Shown here: piece after piece, positions 20,184-28,952 of the stretch
Layout of the letters: every line of letters starts with the position of its first letter
Position numbering within the stretch: the first letter of the stretch is position 1
NCBI RefSeq assembly: GCF_018688495.1
Contig: NZ_CP061320.1
Coordinates: 902,586 to 966,585 of the forward strand
DNA length: 64,000 nt
Direction: 5' to 3'
From: Polynucleobacter sp. Adler-ghost
GTDB taxonomy: Bacteria; Pseudomonadota; Gammaproteobacteria; Burkholderiales; Burkholderiaceae
Position numbers and translations under genes: made by a program
Notes under the pieces: model-generated
Databases searched by the model: none
Seen by the model: the letters and a program-made list of their open reading frames with translations, nothing else
Told to the model about the DNA's origin: nothing

Positions 20184-21155
20184 ATGAAAACGACTTTCCT
20201 GGATTTTGAGCAGTCAATCGCTGAATTAGAGTCAAAGATTGAAGAGCTCCAATTTGTGCAAGATGAATCATCAGTAGATATTTCTGATGAGATCAAAACG
20301 CTGACTGAAAAAAGTCAGCAACTAACTAAAGATGTCTATGCCAATTTAAGTCCATGGCAAGTTTCCCAAGTGGCGCGTCATCCTCAGCGTCCTTACACAT
20401 TAGATTACGTCAGTGCATTGTTTACCGATTTTCATGAACTCCATGGTGATCGTAATTTTGCAGACGATCAATCCATTATTACTGGCTTAGCTCGTTTTCA
20501 GGATCAGCCTTGTATGGTCATTGGCCACCAAAAAGGCCGCGATACCAAAGAGCGTGCTTTAAGAAACTTTGGTATGAGTCGCCCTGAGGGTTACCGAAAA
20601 GCAAAGCGCGTCATGCGCTTGGCAGAAAAATTTAAATTACCGGTATTTACGTTTGTCGATACGCCAGGTGCCTTTCCTGGGATTGATGCAGAAGAGCGTA
20701 ACCAGTCTGAAGCGATTGGCCATAATCTTTATGTTCAAGCCGAACTAGAAGTACCGATCATCGCCACCATTATTGGTGAGGGTGGTTCCGGTGGCGCACT
20801 AGCGATTGCGATGGGTGATGTAGTGTTGATGTTGCAAAACTCTACTTATTCAGTAATTTCACCAGAAGGCTGTGCATCCATTCTATGGAAGACTGCAGAT
20901 AAGGCACCTGAAGCTGCTGAGCAATTGGGCTTGACCGCACAACGTTTAAAAGCGATTGGCTTAATCGATAAGATTGTCCCTGAGCCTATTGGTGGCGCAC
21001 ATCGTGATTACGACACGATGATGAATAATATGCGTAAAGCTTTGGCTGATTCACTAAAGACTTTTGATGGGATGAAGGTGGATGCGCTTCTAGAGCGTCG
21101 CCATGAACGCTTGATGAGCTATGGCAAGTTCAAGGAAATCGAAGTCAAGTCTTAA
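20184..21155 (+). CDS. accA: Acetyl-CoA carboxylase carboxyltransferase subunit alpha
   Basis: Alpha subunit of the acetyl-CoA carboxylase carboxyltransferase, first committed step of fatty acid synthesis. It has 323 residues: N-terminal coiled segment ([19 protein letters not shown]), crotonase-like core with [20 protein letters not shown] and the oxyanion region [15 protein letters not shown]. The length and N-terminus match E. coli AccA (319). The last 35 bases overlap the start of tilS. Confidence 0.96.
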   Translation: MKTTFLDFEQSIAELESKIEELQFVQDESSVDISDEIKTLTEKSQQLTKDVYANLSPWQVSQVARHPQRPYTLDYVSALFTDFHELHGDRNFADDQSIITGLARFQDQPCMVIGHQKGRDTKERALRNFGMSRPEGYRKAKRVMRLAEKFKLPVFTFVDTPGAFPGIDAEERNQSEAIGHNLYVQAELEVPIIATIIGEGGSGGALAIAMGDVVLMLQNSTYSVISPEGCASILWKTADKAPEAAEQLGLTAQRLKAIGLIDKIVPEPIGGAHRDYDTMMNNMRKALADSLKTFDGMKVDALLERRHERLMSYGKFKEIEVKS

Positions 21156-22434
21156 GGCGGCTTCACCAGCAGCCAAACGTATTGGGCTTGCCTTAAGCGG
21201 TGGGCTTGATTCTGTTGTGTTGCTCGATACTGTTTGTAAAGCAGTCAAAGCTAATTCTCATGACCCAACTGAGATTTGGGTATTTCATATCCATCATGGA
21301 TTGCAAAAGTCTGCTGATCAATGGTTGGAGTTTTGTGAGCGTCTAGCCAAAAAATACCAGGTGCATTTTGATTTCCGTCTACTGCATTTTGCTAATTCAG
21401 CTCAGGGCAATATTGAAGCTCGAGCGAGGGCGGAGCGCTACGATGCTTTGACTGATTTATGTATCGAACATGGTGTCGAAGATTTGTTGCTTGCGCACCA
21501 TCAAAACGACCAAGCTGAAACTGTGCTCTTGCAACTCCTACGTGGCTCTGGGGTGGCTGGTCTCTCTGGCATGCCTCTCCATCGCACCAACGTAAACCAA
21601 GGCAATCCAATTACTCTTTGGCGCCCATTGCTCAATCAAAGCAGAGCAGAGTTAGAAGCCTACGCTAAGGAACATAAACTTCGATGGGTAGAAGATCCTA
21701 GCAATCAAAACACGCGCTATCGTCGCAATGCTATTCGTAAAGAAATCATTCCAAAGTTAGAGAAAATTCAGCCTGGTGCAATTGCCAACCTAGCTCGCAG
21801 TGCTGCTTTACTAGCTCAATCCCAAGTGTTACTCGATCGTCTAGCTAAGCAAGATGGGAAAGGTATTTTTCAGGGTAACAAGCTCAAGCTAGCGCCTCTC
21901 TTAGCCTTTGCAAAGACAGATCAACCAGCGGCGAATAATGTGATGCGCTATTGGTTGAAGTTAAATGATCTAGCAATGCCATCTCAGGAACGTCTTGAGT
22001 CTTGGTGGAGAGACCTGAAGCTTGTAAAAGCCGACTCCAGCTTGGAGTGGCAGCATGATGAGGCAAATATTTATTTATGGCGCGGAGACTTGCGGGTCAC
22101 TCAATCCTTGGCAGGGCGGTGGGTTTTCCAAAATGTGCCAGCACGAAGCAAGTTACTTGGCCTGTCTGCTGATTGGGTCAATACAGCTCAAGAGCAAGGC
22201 TTGATTGAGGAAAGACTGCGCCAGGGTGCAGAAAAGCTTCAAGTCAAGCCTAATACCCCGCGCAAAACGCTCAAGAACCTCTTTCAGGAATCAGATACGC
22301 CACCTTGGGAGCGACAGGCCCCGCTTCTGTATATCAACGACCAGCTCGTAGCCATTGCTGGGGTAGGGGCGAGCTACCCGCATCTGGTCTCGATTGGCAA
22401 GCGAGTGCTCCCTGTATGGCTTGAGAAGCCATAG
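21121..22434 (+). CDS. tilS: tRNA(Ile)-lysidine synthetase
   Basis: Modifies C34 of tRNA-Ile(CAU) to lysidine. The PP-loop motif is [13 protein letters not shown] (about 23-35), followed by [34 protein letters not shown] and [12 protein letters not shown], then the TilS C-terminal domains. It has 437 residues. The ATG at 21121 lies inside accA, giving a 35-base overlap; no other start codon precedes the P-loop by a usual distance, so the overlap is probably real and suggests coupling. Confidence 0.93.
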   Translation: MASSRKSKSSLKAASPAAKRIGLALSGGLDSVVLLDTVCKAVKANSHDPTEIWVFHIHHGLQKSADQWLEFCERLAKKYQVHFDFRLLHFANSAQGNIEARARAERYDALTDLCIEHGVEDLLLAHHQNDQAETVLLQLLRGSGVAGLSGMPLHRTNVNQGNPITLWRPLLNQSRAELEAYAKEHKLRWVEDPSNQNTRYRRNAIRKEIIPKLEKIQPGAIANLARSAALLAQSQVLLDRLAKQDGKGIFQGNKLKLAPLLAFAKTDQPAANNVMRYWLKLNDLAMPSQERLESWWRDLKLVKADSSLEWQHDEANIYLWRGDLRVTQSLAGRWVFQNVPARSKLLGLSADWVNTAQEQGLIEERLRQGAEKLQVKPNTPRKTLKNLFQESDTPPWERQAPLLYINDQLVAIAGVGASYPHLVSIGKRVLPVWLEKP

Positions 22435-22475
22435 CAAAGCATAAAACCCTGTAAAATAAGCCCCTTTTAGACCCT

Positions 22476-22492
22476 AGGGAATGTAATTCCCT
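22476..22492. promoter_or_regulatory. Perfect inverted repeat in the lysC leader
   Basis: AGGGAAT-GTA-ATTCCCT, a 7-base perfect inverted repeat with a 3-base centre, 25 bases before the lysC ATG. A possible -10 element (TAAAAT, 22452-22457) lies upstream, so the repeat would be in the 5' leader as a small hairpin or operator. There is no T-run, so it is not an intrinsic terminator. Function unknown. Confidence 0.4.
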
Positions 22493-22517
22493 GTAAATAG
22501 ACAATACAACGGTTTTT

Positions 22518-23768
22518 ATGGCTCTTATCGTTCATAAGTATGGTGGCACCTCAATGGGCTCGGTTGAGCGCATTCAAAATGTCGCTAAACGCGTTGCTAA
22601 GTGGATGCGTGCAGGTCACCAGGTGGTTGTGGTGCCTTCAGCGATGTCCGGCGAAACCAATCGTTTGCTTGGCTTAGCAAAAGACATTAATCCTGATGCA
22701 AATCCTCGCGAACTCGATCAAATTGCCTCCACGGGTGAGCAAGTTAGCTCTGGCTTATTGGCCTTAGCATTGCTGCGTGAAGGTGTTGATGCAGTGAGCT
22801 ATGCCGGTTGGCAGGTAACTGTCCATACTGACTCCTCATTTACTAAGGCACGCATCAAGAGTATTGATGACAAAAAAATCCTTGCTGATCTCAATGCAGG
22901 GCGTGCCGTAGTAGTCACTGGTTTTCAGGGGGTTGACCCTAATGGCAATATCACTACCTTAGGCCGTGGCGGCTCTGATACATCGGCTGTTGCAATGGCT
23001 GCAGCGCTTAAAGCTGATGAGTGCTTGATCTACACCGATGTGGATGGTGTCTATACGACTGATCCGCGTGTTTGTGAAGATGCGCGTCGCTTGGATAAGA
23101 TTACCTTTGAAGAGATGCTAGAGATGGCAAGTCTAGGATCAAAGGTATTGCAAATTCGTTCAGTTGAGTTTGCCGGTAAGTACAAAGTTAAAACCCGTGT
23201 TCTGTCATCGCTGACAGATCCACTGATGCCCTTAGACCAAGAGATGAAGTCGGGCACCTTGATTACATTTGAAGAGGACAGCACTATGGAAGCCGCAGTT
23301 ATTTCCGGCATCGCCTTTGCGCGTGATGAAGCAAAAATTACCGTTCTGGGGGTTCCTGATCGCCCAGGTATCGCCTATCAAATCTTGGGTCCGATTGCAG
23401 ATGCCAATATTGATGTGGACATGATTATTCAGAATCAATCATTTGAAGGTAAGACAGACTTTACTTTTACAGTTCCGCGCGCTGATTATCAAAAAGCATT
23501 GGACTTGCTCAAGAAGAATGTGCAAGCCCATATTGAAGCAAAAGAAATTAATGGCGATCCCAAGGTCTCTAAAGTATCTGTAGTTGGTGTCGGCATGCGC
23601 TCTCATGTAGGTGTTGCTAGCAAAATGTTCCGCACATTGTCGGAAGAGGGCATTAATATCCTCATGATTTCTACTAGCGAAATCAAGATTTCAGTGGTGA
23701 TCGACGAGAAATACATGGAGCTAGCTGTGCGCGCCTTGCATAAGGCGTTTGAGCTTGATCATAAGTAA
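22518..23768 (+). CDS. lysC: Aspartate kinase
   Basis: Phosphorylates aspartate at the head of lysine, threonine and methionine synthesis. It has 416 residues, the monofunctional type with an internal beta-subunit start. The N-terminus is VHKYGGTSMGSVERI, the kinase core includes TLGRGGSDTSAVAMAAAL and YTDVDGVYTTDPR, and two ACT regulatory domains occupy about 265-416 (ITVLGVPDRPGIAYQILGPI; VSVVGVGMRSHVGVASKMF; INILMISTSEIKISVV). Feedback control by lysine and/or threonine is expected from the ACT pair. Confidence 0.96.
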   Translation: MALIVHKYGGTSMGSVERIQNVAKRVAKWMRAGHQVVVVPSAMSGETNRLLGLAKDINPDANPRELDQIASTGEQVSSGLLALALLREGVDAVSYAGWQVTVHTDSSFTKARIKSIDDKKILADLNAGRAVVVTGFQGVDPNGNITTLGRGGSDTSAVAMAAALKADECLIYTDVDGVYTTDPRVCEDARRLDKITFEEMLEMASLGSKVLQIRSVEFAGKYKVKTRVLSSLTDPLMPLDQEMKSGTLITFEEDSTMEAAVISGIAFARDEAKITVLGVPDRPGIAYQILGPIADANIDVDMIIQNQSFEGKTDFTFTVPRADYQKALDLLKKNVQAHIEAKEINGDPKVSKVSVVGVGMRSHVGVASKMFRTLSEEGINILMISTSEIKISVVIDEKYMELAVRALHKAFELDHK

Positions 23769-23829
23769 AAGAAACCCCTTGGAAGCGGTTATCCGTTAAA
23801 CTGTGGGGCGTTGTATTAGTTTGAAATAC

Positions 23830-23924
23830 GGAGACGTGGCCGAGCTGGTCGAAGGCACTCCCCTGCTAAGGGAGCATCGGGGCTAAAACTCTGATCGGAG
23901 GTTCGAATCCTCTCGTCTCCGCCA
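23830..23924 (+). tRNA. tRNA-Ser (anticodon GCU)
   Basis: Class II tRNA with long variable arm. The acceptor GGAGACG pairs with CGTCTCC, the D arm contains GCCGAGCTGGTCGAAGGC, the anticodon stem CTCCC/GGGAG encloses loop CTGCTAA (anticodon GCT), and the T arm is GGAGGTTCGAATCCTCT. The 3' CCA is encoded (23922-23924). The gene reads AGC/AGU serine codons. Confidence 0.96.
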
Positions 23925-23935
23925 AGTGCTATAGA

Positions 23936-23965
23936 AGAGCCCCTAACCACGGGGCTCTATTTTTT
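23936..23965 (+). terminator. Intrinsic terminator after tRNA-Ser
   Basis: Stem AGAGCCCC/GGGGCTCT (23936-23943 with 23951-23958), 7-base loop, followed by ATTTTTTT. It is oriented for the plus-strand tRNA transcript and also lies just beyond the 3' end of the minus-strand Bug-protein operon. Confidence 0.9.
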
Positions 23966-23992
23966 TGACCTCTGACATTGCATTAATGGAGT

Positions 23993-24955
23993 TTAGTCAA
24001 GAGAAGCTCCCGATGCTTTAACAATCTTCGCCCAGCGCGTAATGTCTTCTTGAAGCTGTTTGGCAAATTCTGATGGAGTCGTGTTCGCAAGCTCTACCCC
24101 AGTGGCCTGCAGTTTTTCTCTCAACTCGGGATTAGTCAGGGTTAACTGCATCTCTTTTTGTAATTGATTGATGACGGCCTTCGGCGTGCCTTTAGGGGCA
24201 AATAAACCTATCCAAAGTGTTCCAGAGAAACCTGGAATCTTTTCTGATATGGATGGGACATCAGGCAGAAGGGGTGAGCGCTTTGCAGAGCTCACACCAA
24301 GGGCAATTAATTTTTGAGTATTGATGTATTGCAAAACAGATGGCAAGCTCGCAAAAGCAATTTGAATTTGCCCACCCAAGAGATCATTGAGTGCTGGTGC
24401 AACCCCTTTATAGGGGATATGTTGCAAAGTTATCCCGTAGCTTTGATTGAGCATTTCACCTAAGAGGTGATTTAGCGTTCCATTGCCAGCTGATGCAAAT
24501 TGGTAAGTCTCCGGGGGTTTTGATTTAACCAGCTTTAAAAAATCATCTAGATTCTTAGCTGGAAAATTAGCATTCACTACTAGAACATTCGGAACTGAAC
24601 CGACCATGGCTAGAGGAATAAAGTCATTGACTGGATCGAAACCTGGATTTTTATAGAGGGCAGGATTAATTGCTTGGGCGCTACTAATGGTCATTAAAAG
24701 CGTGTGACCATCCTTTGGGGCATTGGCAACAAACTGAGTGCCAATATTACCGCCAGCACCTGGCTTATTCTCGACAATCACAGAGGATTTGATTTGCTCT
24801 CCTAGTCGCTGCGCAACTACTCGACCCACAATATCATTTGTGCCGCCAGGTGCTTGGGGAACAATGATGGTGATGGGTTTATTTGGATAAGCAGTGGCCG
24901 AGCCGCAAAACAGGTAGAAACAGGTGAGGAGTCCTAATTGTAGGAGGCGGTTCAT
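23993..24955 (-). CDS. Bug-family (TctC-like) periplasmic solute-binding protein
   Basis: A 320-residue exported binding protein: signal peptide ending about AYP, then the Bug motif [36 protein letters not shown], the ligand-loop PKDGHTLLMT, and HIPYKGVAPALNDLLGGQIQIAF. The family binds carboxylates, amides and related anions, usually for tripartite tricarboxylate transporters. It is the last gene of the six-gene minus-strand operon, 72 bases after the second SDR. No TctA/TctB membrane genes are in the window. The ligand is unknown; context suggests the acid processed by the operon. Confidence 0.9.
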   Translation of the reverse strand: MNRLLQLGLLTCFYLFCGSATAYPNKPITIIVPQAPGGTNDIVGRVVAQRLGEQIKSSVIVENKPGAGGNIGTQFVANAPKDGHTLLMTISSAQAINPALYKNPGFDPVNDFIPLAMVGSVPNVLVVNANFPAKNLDDFLKLVKSKPPETYQFASAGNGTLNHLLGEMLNQSYGITLQHIPYKGVAPALNDLLGGQIQIAFASLPSVLQYINTQKLIALGVSSAKRSPLLPDVPSISEKIPGFSGTLWIGLFAPKGTPKAVINQLQKEMQLTLTNPELREKLQATGVELANTTPSEFAKQLQEDITRWAKIVKASGASLD

Positions 24956-25027
24956 TGGAGTCCCTTTGATTTGGAAGAAGCTTAAAAATATCTTAATATG
25001 GCTTAACTGGAAAATGGGTGCCTACCC

Positions 25028-25864
25028 TTAGTTTTGCTGGGTGTATCTACCGGTAAGGCCGCCATCTACAACCAGCTCAGTGCCCGTGATGTAGGCAGCT
25101 GCATCCGATACTAGGAAGGCGCAGGCATGAGCCACATCCCATGCTGTTCCTGATCGACCCATAGGCACCTGCTTATCCCTCGCAGCACGAGCCTCATCCA
25201 GACTATTTTCAGAGAACATCTTGGCTACGGTATTGGCAATGCGTGGGGTATCAATTAAACCAGGCACCACTGTGTTGGCGCGAATGCCTTGACTGGCGTA
25301 CTGTTGAGCAATCATCCGAATAAATTGGGTATTCGCTGCCTTGGTAACGCTATAAGCCAGATGCGGGTAGCCCAAATAGCGCATACCCGCTACCGATGAG
25401 ATCGCGATAATATTTCCCGTGCCTCGGGATGTCATCTCAGGCAAGACCTCTTGGGCTGCCAGTAAGAGGCTACGAACATTCACCTTATGAATGCGATCAA
25501 AATCTTCGGCGCTCGTTTCCATGGGCCCGCCAACTTTTCCAATACCTACGTTGTGATGCAAAACATCAATAGGTCCAAATTGATTGCGAGCTTCACTAAA
25601 GAGTCGCTTCACCTGATCTTCTTCAGAAACATCGCCGACAAAAGTCTGAGCAGTACCACCTTCTTGCAGAATGATCTTGGTGGTTTCTTCTGCGGAGACT
25701 GCATCTCGATCAACTACGCAGACTTTGGCGCCCAGTCTGGCGTAGGTGACACAAGATGCTCTACCAATACTCCAGCCCGGTCCGGCTGAACCGCCGCCAG
25801 AGACAAAAATGATGCGACCGGTGAGGTCAAGTGGTAAGCCGGCAGGATGTGTAATTGAGCTCAT
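25028..25864 (-). CDS. SDR-family oxidoreductase with extended cofactor loop
   Basis: A 278-residue classical short-chain dehydrogenase/reductase. The cofactor motif is unusual: FVSGGGSAGPGWSIGRA instead of the compact TGxxxGIG, with several extra residues in the glycine-rich loop. An acidic residue after the second strand (VCVVDRDA) favours NAD(H). Catalytic Ser-Tyr-Lys lie in AISSVAGMRY and YSVTKAAN, and a C-terminal GTELVVDGG closes the fold. Its ATG directly follows the stop of the upstream SDR gene with no gap, so the two are coupled. The substrate is unknown; it is probably a hydroxy-acid or hydroxyacyl-CoA. Confidence 0.88.
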   Translation of the reverse strand: MSSITHPAGLPLDLTGRIIFVSGGGSAGPGWSIGRASCVTYARLGAKVCVVDRDAVSAEETTKIILQEGGTAQTFVGDVSEEDQVKRLFSEARNQFGPIDVLHHNVGIGKVGGPMETSAEDFDRIHKVNVRSLLLAAQEVLPEMTSRGTGNIIAISSVAGMRYLGYPHLAYSVTKAANTQFIRMIAQQYASQGIRANTVVPGLIDTPRIANTVAKMFSENSLDEARAARDKQVPMGRSGTAWDVAHACAFLVSDAAAYITGTELVVDGGLTGRYTQQN

Positions 25865-26605
25865 TTATTGGTGTAGTCCTACAGTCATGCCACCACAAAC
25901 ATATACTACTTGGCCAGTAGTAAATCCGGCGCGTTGATCTAGTAGTGAGGCAGCAATATGCGCCACTTCCTCTGGTTGGCCAATGCGACCCAAGGGTACG
26001 CTGTCTAAAATGCGTTGCGTAGCAGGTGCACTCGGAGGGTTTGCACTCTGAAAGAGCTCTGTGGCAATGGGGCCGGGTCCAATGGCATTCACGGTAATAC
26101 CATCAGCCGCAAGCTCTAAAGCCAATGTGCGCGTCAACCCCAGCAAGCCTGCCTTAGAAGTGGCATATGCAATGCGCTCTTCTTTACCCAAGGCGGCACG
26201 ACTAGAGATATTCACAATACGCCCAAAATGAGCGGCCTTCATGGCAGGGAGGAGTCCCTGTACGCAAATAATGGCTGCTGCGACATTCACATTCATCACT
26301 GCATAAAAATCTTCAGTGCTTGTTTGTTCAATTGTGGCGGGGCGCACAATGCCTGCATTATTTACTAAGCGGGTGATTGGGTGCTTCAATGTCGCCTCTA
26401 TCAGAGCGCTCCGTAATACTGTTTCATTTGATACATCAACCTCATAGAAGTTCTCATGAGCAAAGCTTTCTTTAGGGGCTATCTTGTCAAAGTTAATGAC
26501 ATGCATACCATCGGCAATCAAGCGCTTAGCAATTGCTCGTCCGATGCCACGGCTAGCGCCGGTAATCAATACATACTCTTTTGCTACTTGATTTTGAGAG
26601 TCCAT
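25865..26605 (-). CDS. SDR-family oxidoreductase (FabG-like)
   Basis: A 246-residue classical SDR with the canonical cofactor motif ITGASRGIGRAIAKRL, NNAGIVRP, catalytic Ser and Tyr-x3-Lys in NISSRAALGKEERIAYATSK, and IGPGPIATELF. VINFDKI after the second strand suggests NAD(H), as Asp follows the strand. It resembles 3-oxoacyl-ACP reductase and hydroxyacyl-CoA dehydrogenases. It is the fourth gene of the operon, 2 bases after the citryl-CoA-lyase-like gene. Confidence 0.88.
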   Translation of the reverse strand: MDSQNQVAKEYVLITGASRGIGRAIAKRLIADGMHVINFDKIAPKESFAHENFYEVDVSNETVLRSALIEATLKHPITRLVNNAGIVRPATIEQTSTEDFYAVMNVNVAAAIICVQGLLPAMKAAHFGRIVNISSRAALGKEERIAYATSKAGLLGLTRTLALELAADGITVNAIGPGPIATELFQSANPPSAPATQRILDSVPLGRIGQPEEVAHIAASLLDQRAGFTTGQVVYVCGGMTVGLHQ

Positions 26606-26607
26606 TT

Positions 26608-27393
26608 CTAGCCAATCTTATTGGCACCATCCACGAAGGGAATGGCATGTTCAACGGTATCCCAAATAAAACGACCAGAGGGACTTTGTTGTTCTTCAAC
26701 GATATGTGCCACCAAACCAGCTGAGCGCGAAATGACTGCAAAGCCACGCATGACTGCAGTAGGAATGCCAATCTCACCAAGCAATGCAGCTACCGCACCA
26801 GTTGCATTGATCGTAATTGGACGACCTGCCACTGTGTCGACTGCTTTCGATAGGATTTCCAGTGCGCGGATCTTATTACCGTGGAGATCTGGTTCAGCCC
26901 GACCCATTTCCAATAATTTATAGGCACGTGGGTCTACAGGTTTATGGAGATGATGCCCAAATCCTGGAACTGCTGCCTTAATAGACTTGTAATGTTGCGC
27001 TATCTCCAGTGCTTCAGCTTCAGGGTTACTTGCCGCTGTAATTCGATCTAATAAGCCAGAGCAATTTTCCATGGTGCCAATGAAAGAGCTCCCGACAGCC
27101 AGCAAGCCAGCTGATACGGCTCCTTGAAGATTTTCTGGTGCGCTCATGTAAATCAATCGCGTCGCAATTGCACTGGGTGTGAGGCCATGTTCCATGAGAA
27201 CAATGAGTACAACGTCAGTGATTCGGATATCTACAGGTCGTGGAGTTCTTCCTAAGATTTGCATCAACATCACTTCGGTAAATGTTTTTTTACCCATCAA
27301 GTCTTCGACAAGGTCTGCATCGCGATAGTGCAGACTGGTAAGAGTATGGGTGCACAAACTAGTTACTGGCGTTTTGTTGGATGAATTAGTCAT
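26608..27393 (-). CDS. Citryl-CoA lyase / short citrate-synthase-like protein
   Basis: A 261-residue member of the citrate synthase superfamily in the short citryl-CoA lyase form, far below the roughly 430 residues of type II citrate synthase. The catalytic histidine region is VPGFGHHLHKPVDPRA and the second active-site stretch is MRGFAVISRSAGLVAHIVEE. Hydrogenobacter citryl-CoA lyase (Ccl) has about this size and cleaves citryl-CoA to acetyl-CoA and oxaloacetate. Being surrounded by a CoA ligase and two dehydrogenases argues for a carbon-carbon cleavage or condensation of a CoA thioester rather than a TCA role. The actual substrate is not shown. Confidence 0.8.
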   Translation of the reverse strand: MTNSSNKTPVTSLCTHTLTSLHYRDADLVEDLMGKKTFTEVMLMQILGRTPRPVDIRITDVVLIVLMEHGLTPSAIATRLIYMSAPENLQGAVSAGLLAVGSSFIGTMENCSGLLDRITAASNPEAEALEIAQHYKSIKAAVPGFGHHLHKPVDPRAYKLLEMGRAEPDLHGNKIRALEILSKAVDTVAGRPITINATGAVAALLGEIGIPTAVMRGFAVISRSAGLVAHIVEEQQSPSGRFIWDTVEHAIPFVDGANKIG

Positions 27394-27403
27394 GATTACT
27401 TGA

Positions 27404-28924
27404 TTAAGAATTTGTTGAGGAATGAAGAATATCTTGAAGGACGGCGCTCTTGAGTAACTTACCTACATTAGAGCGAGGCAAACTCTCATAAAAGTGGATA
27501 CGTTTTGGTGTCTGAACCGGCCCCAAGAGTTCGCGCACAAAAGAAATGAGGGCTGCCTCATCAACCTGTTGGCCGGGGCGAAGTTGTACTGCTGCTTGCA
27601 CGCTTTCTCCCCACTTATCATCTGGAACGCCAAAGACCAGACATTCGTGAACGGAGGGGTGTTGAGTTAAAGCATTTTCAACATCTACTGGATACACATT
27701 AAATCCTCCAGTAATCACGATATCCTTGAGGCGGTCTTTTAGATAGAGGTAGCCACGCTGATCAATCAAACCGCGATCTCCAGTGTGCAACCAGCCATTA
27801 ATGATTGTTTCCGCAGTTTTTTCTGGCATACGCCAGTAGCCTGTCATGAGAAGATCACCGCGTACCACTACCTCACCAATTTCGCCTGTTGGTAAGAAAC
27901 TTCCATCAGGCGCCATGATTGCGACATCACTAAACCAGGTAGCGCAACCAACTGCAGCCCAATTTTGAGGATCTTCAAAATCCTCTGGTTTCATAATGGT
28001 TAATATTTGAGGGGCCTCAGTTTGACCATAAGTAGTGCAAAGTACGGGACCAAAAAATTCACGGACAATACGCACTTTTTCAGCGGGCATTGGTGCGCCA
28101 CCATATATCAGTCTGCGTAGCTTGGGAAAATCCTTGCGCGAGGCATTGGGTAATGCCATCAACATGTACAGCATTGTTGGTGGCATAAAGGAGGCAGTGC
28201 CACCACGCTCTCTAAAGGCTGTGCGAACAACTTCAGCACCAGCCCCATCTAGGATCACATGGCATCCGCCTTGCGCTAGGATGGGCAAAATATAAGTTGA
28301 TGTGCCATGAGTAATGGGCGCAGCGACAATATAGCGATCATGTTCATCAAAGCCCCACGACTGAATCTGGTTGGTTATATTAGCCAGCCAGGCGCGATAG
28401 GGTTGCATCACTCCTTTTGGAGCGCCCGTAGTACCACCAGTAAATTTGATCGCTTGGGTTGCATCTAAAGGTAAATCAAAAGATGGTAGCGGGGCGCTAT
28501 CATGCAGTTGGATCAAGCCACCCATCGTTTTGTTTGATGTCTGCCCATCATCCATGCCGGTAAGAATAAAAATACCTGGGGCATCGGTTAATAATTCACC
28601 TAAGGCTTGATCATGAATGACTAGGCTCGGTTCTGTGATGTCGATAATGCGTCGTATTTCAGGTCGGGTACTTTTAGGGTTGAGCGGAACCCATACTTTG
28701 CCTGAGGCAAGCACCGCCAGTAAGGCGATGATGTGATCCGCGCTATTACCGGAGCAAATTGCGACGCGACTTTGAAGCTTGGGATCTAATTCCACAAGAG
28801 CACTAGCAAGCGCATTCACTTTGGATGCCAATTCTTCATAGCTAATCGGGCCGGTAGGCGTATCAATGGCTATACGATTTGGCCAGCGCAAAGATGCTCG
28901 CCAAAAGAAGTCGATTGGAAACAT
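27404..28924 (-). CDS. Acyl-CoA synthetase (AMP-forming), class I adenylate-forming family
   Basis: A 506-residue ANL-superfamily ligase. The P-loop-like motif A3 is IKFTGGTTGAPKGVMQPY, A5 is TTYGQTEAPQ, A7/A8 are WLHTGDRGLIDQRGYLYLKD and DIVITGGFNVYPVDVENA, and the catalytic lysine is in NVGKLLK near the end. It should activate a carboxylic acid to its CoA thioester. It is the second gene of the operon, 28 bases after a Bug binding protein gene and 10 bases before the citryl-CoA-lyase-like gene, so it is the probable entry enzyme of that pathway. The substrate is unknown. Confidence 0.9.
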   Translation of the reverse strand: MFPIDFFWRASLRWPNRIAIDTPTGPISYEELASKVNALASALVELDPKLQSRVAICSGNSADHIIALLAVLASGKVWVPLNPKSTRPEIRRIIDITEPSLVIHDQALGELLTDAPGIFILTGMDDGQTSNKTMGGLIQLHDSAPLPSFDLPLDATQAIKFTGGTTGAPKGVMQPYRAWLANITNQIQSWGFDEHDRYIVAAPITHGTSTYILPILAQGGCHVILDGAGAEVVRTAFRERGGTASFMPPTMLYMLMALPNASRKDFPKLRRLIYGGAPMPAEKVRIVREFFGPVLCTTYGQTEAPQILTIMKPEDFEDPQNWAAVGCATWFSDVAIMAPDGSFLPTGEIGEVVVRGDLLMTGYWRMPEKTAETIINGWLHTGDRGLIDQRGYLYLKDRLKDIVITGGFNVYPVDVENALTQHPSVHECLVFGVPDDKWGESVQAAVQLRPGQQVDEAALISFVRELLGPVQTPKRIHFYESLPRSNVGKLLKSAVLQDILHSSTNS

Positions 28925-28952
28925 GCTGGGACTTCCTTCTTTCTGGTGTGTT

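Noticed and set aside
25487..25789. Plus-strand open frame of about 100 codons across the SDR gene
   Set aside because: It is antisense to a well-supported enzyme, has no ribosome-binding site and no recognisable domain.
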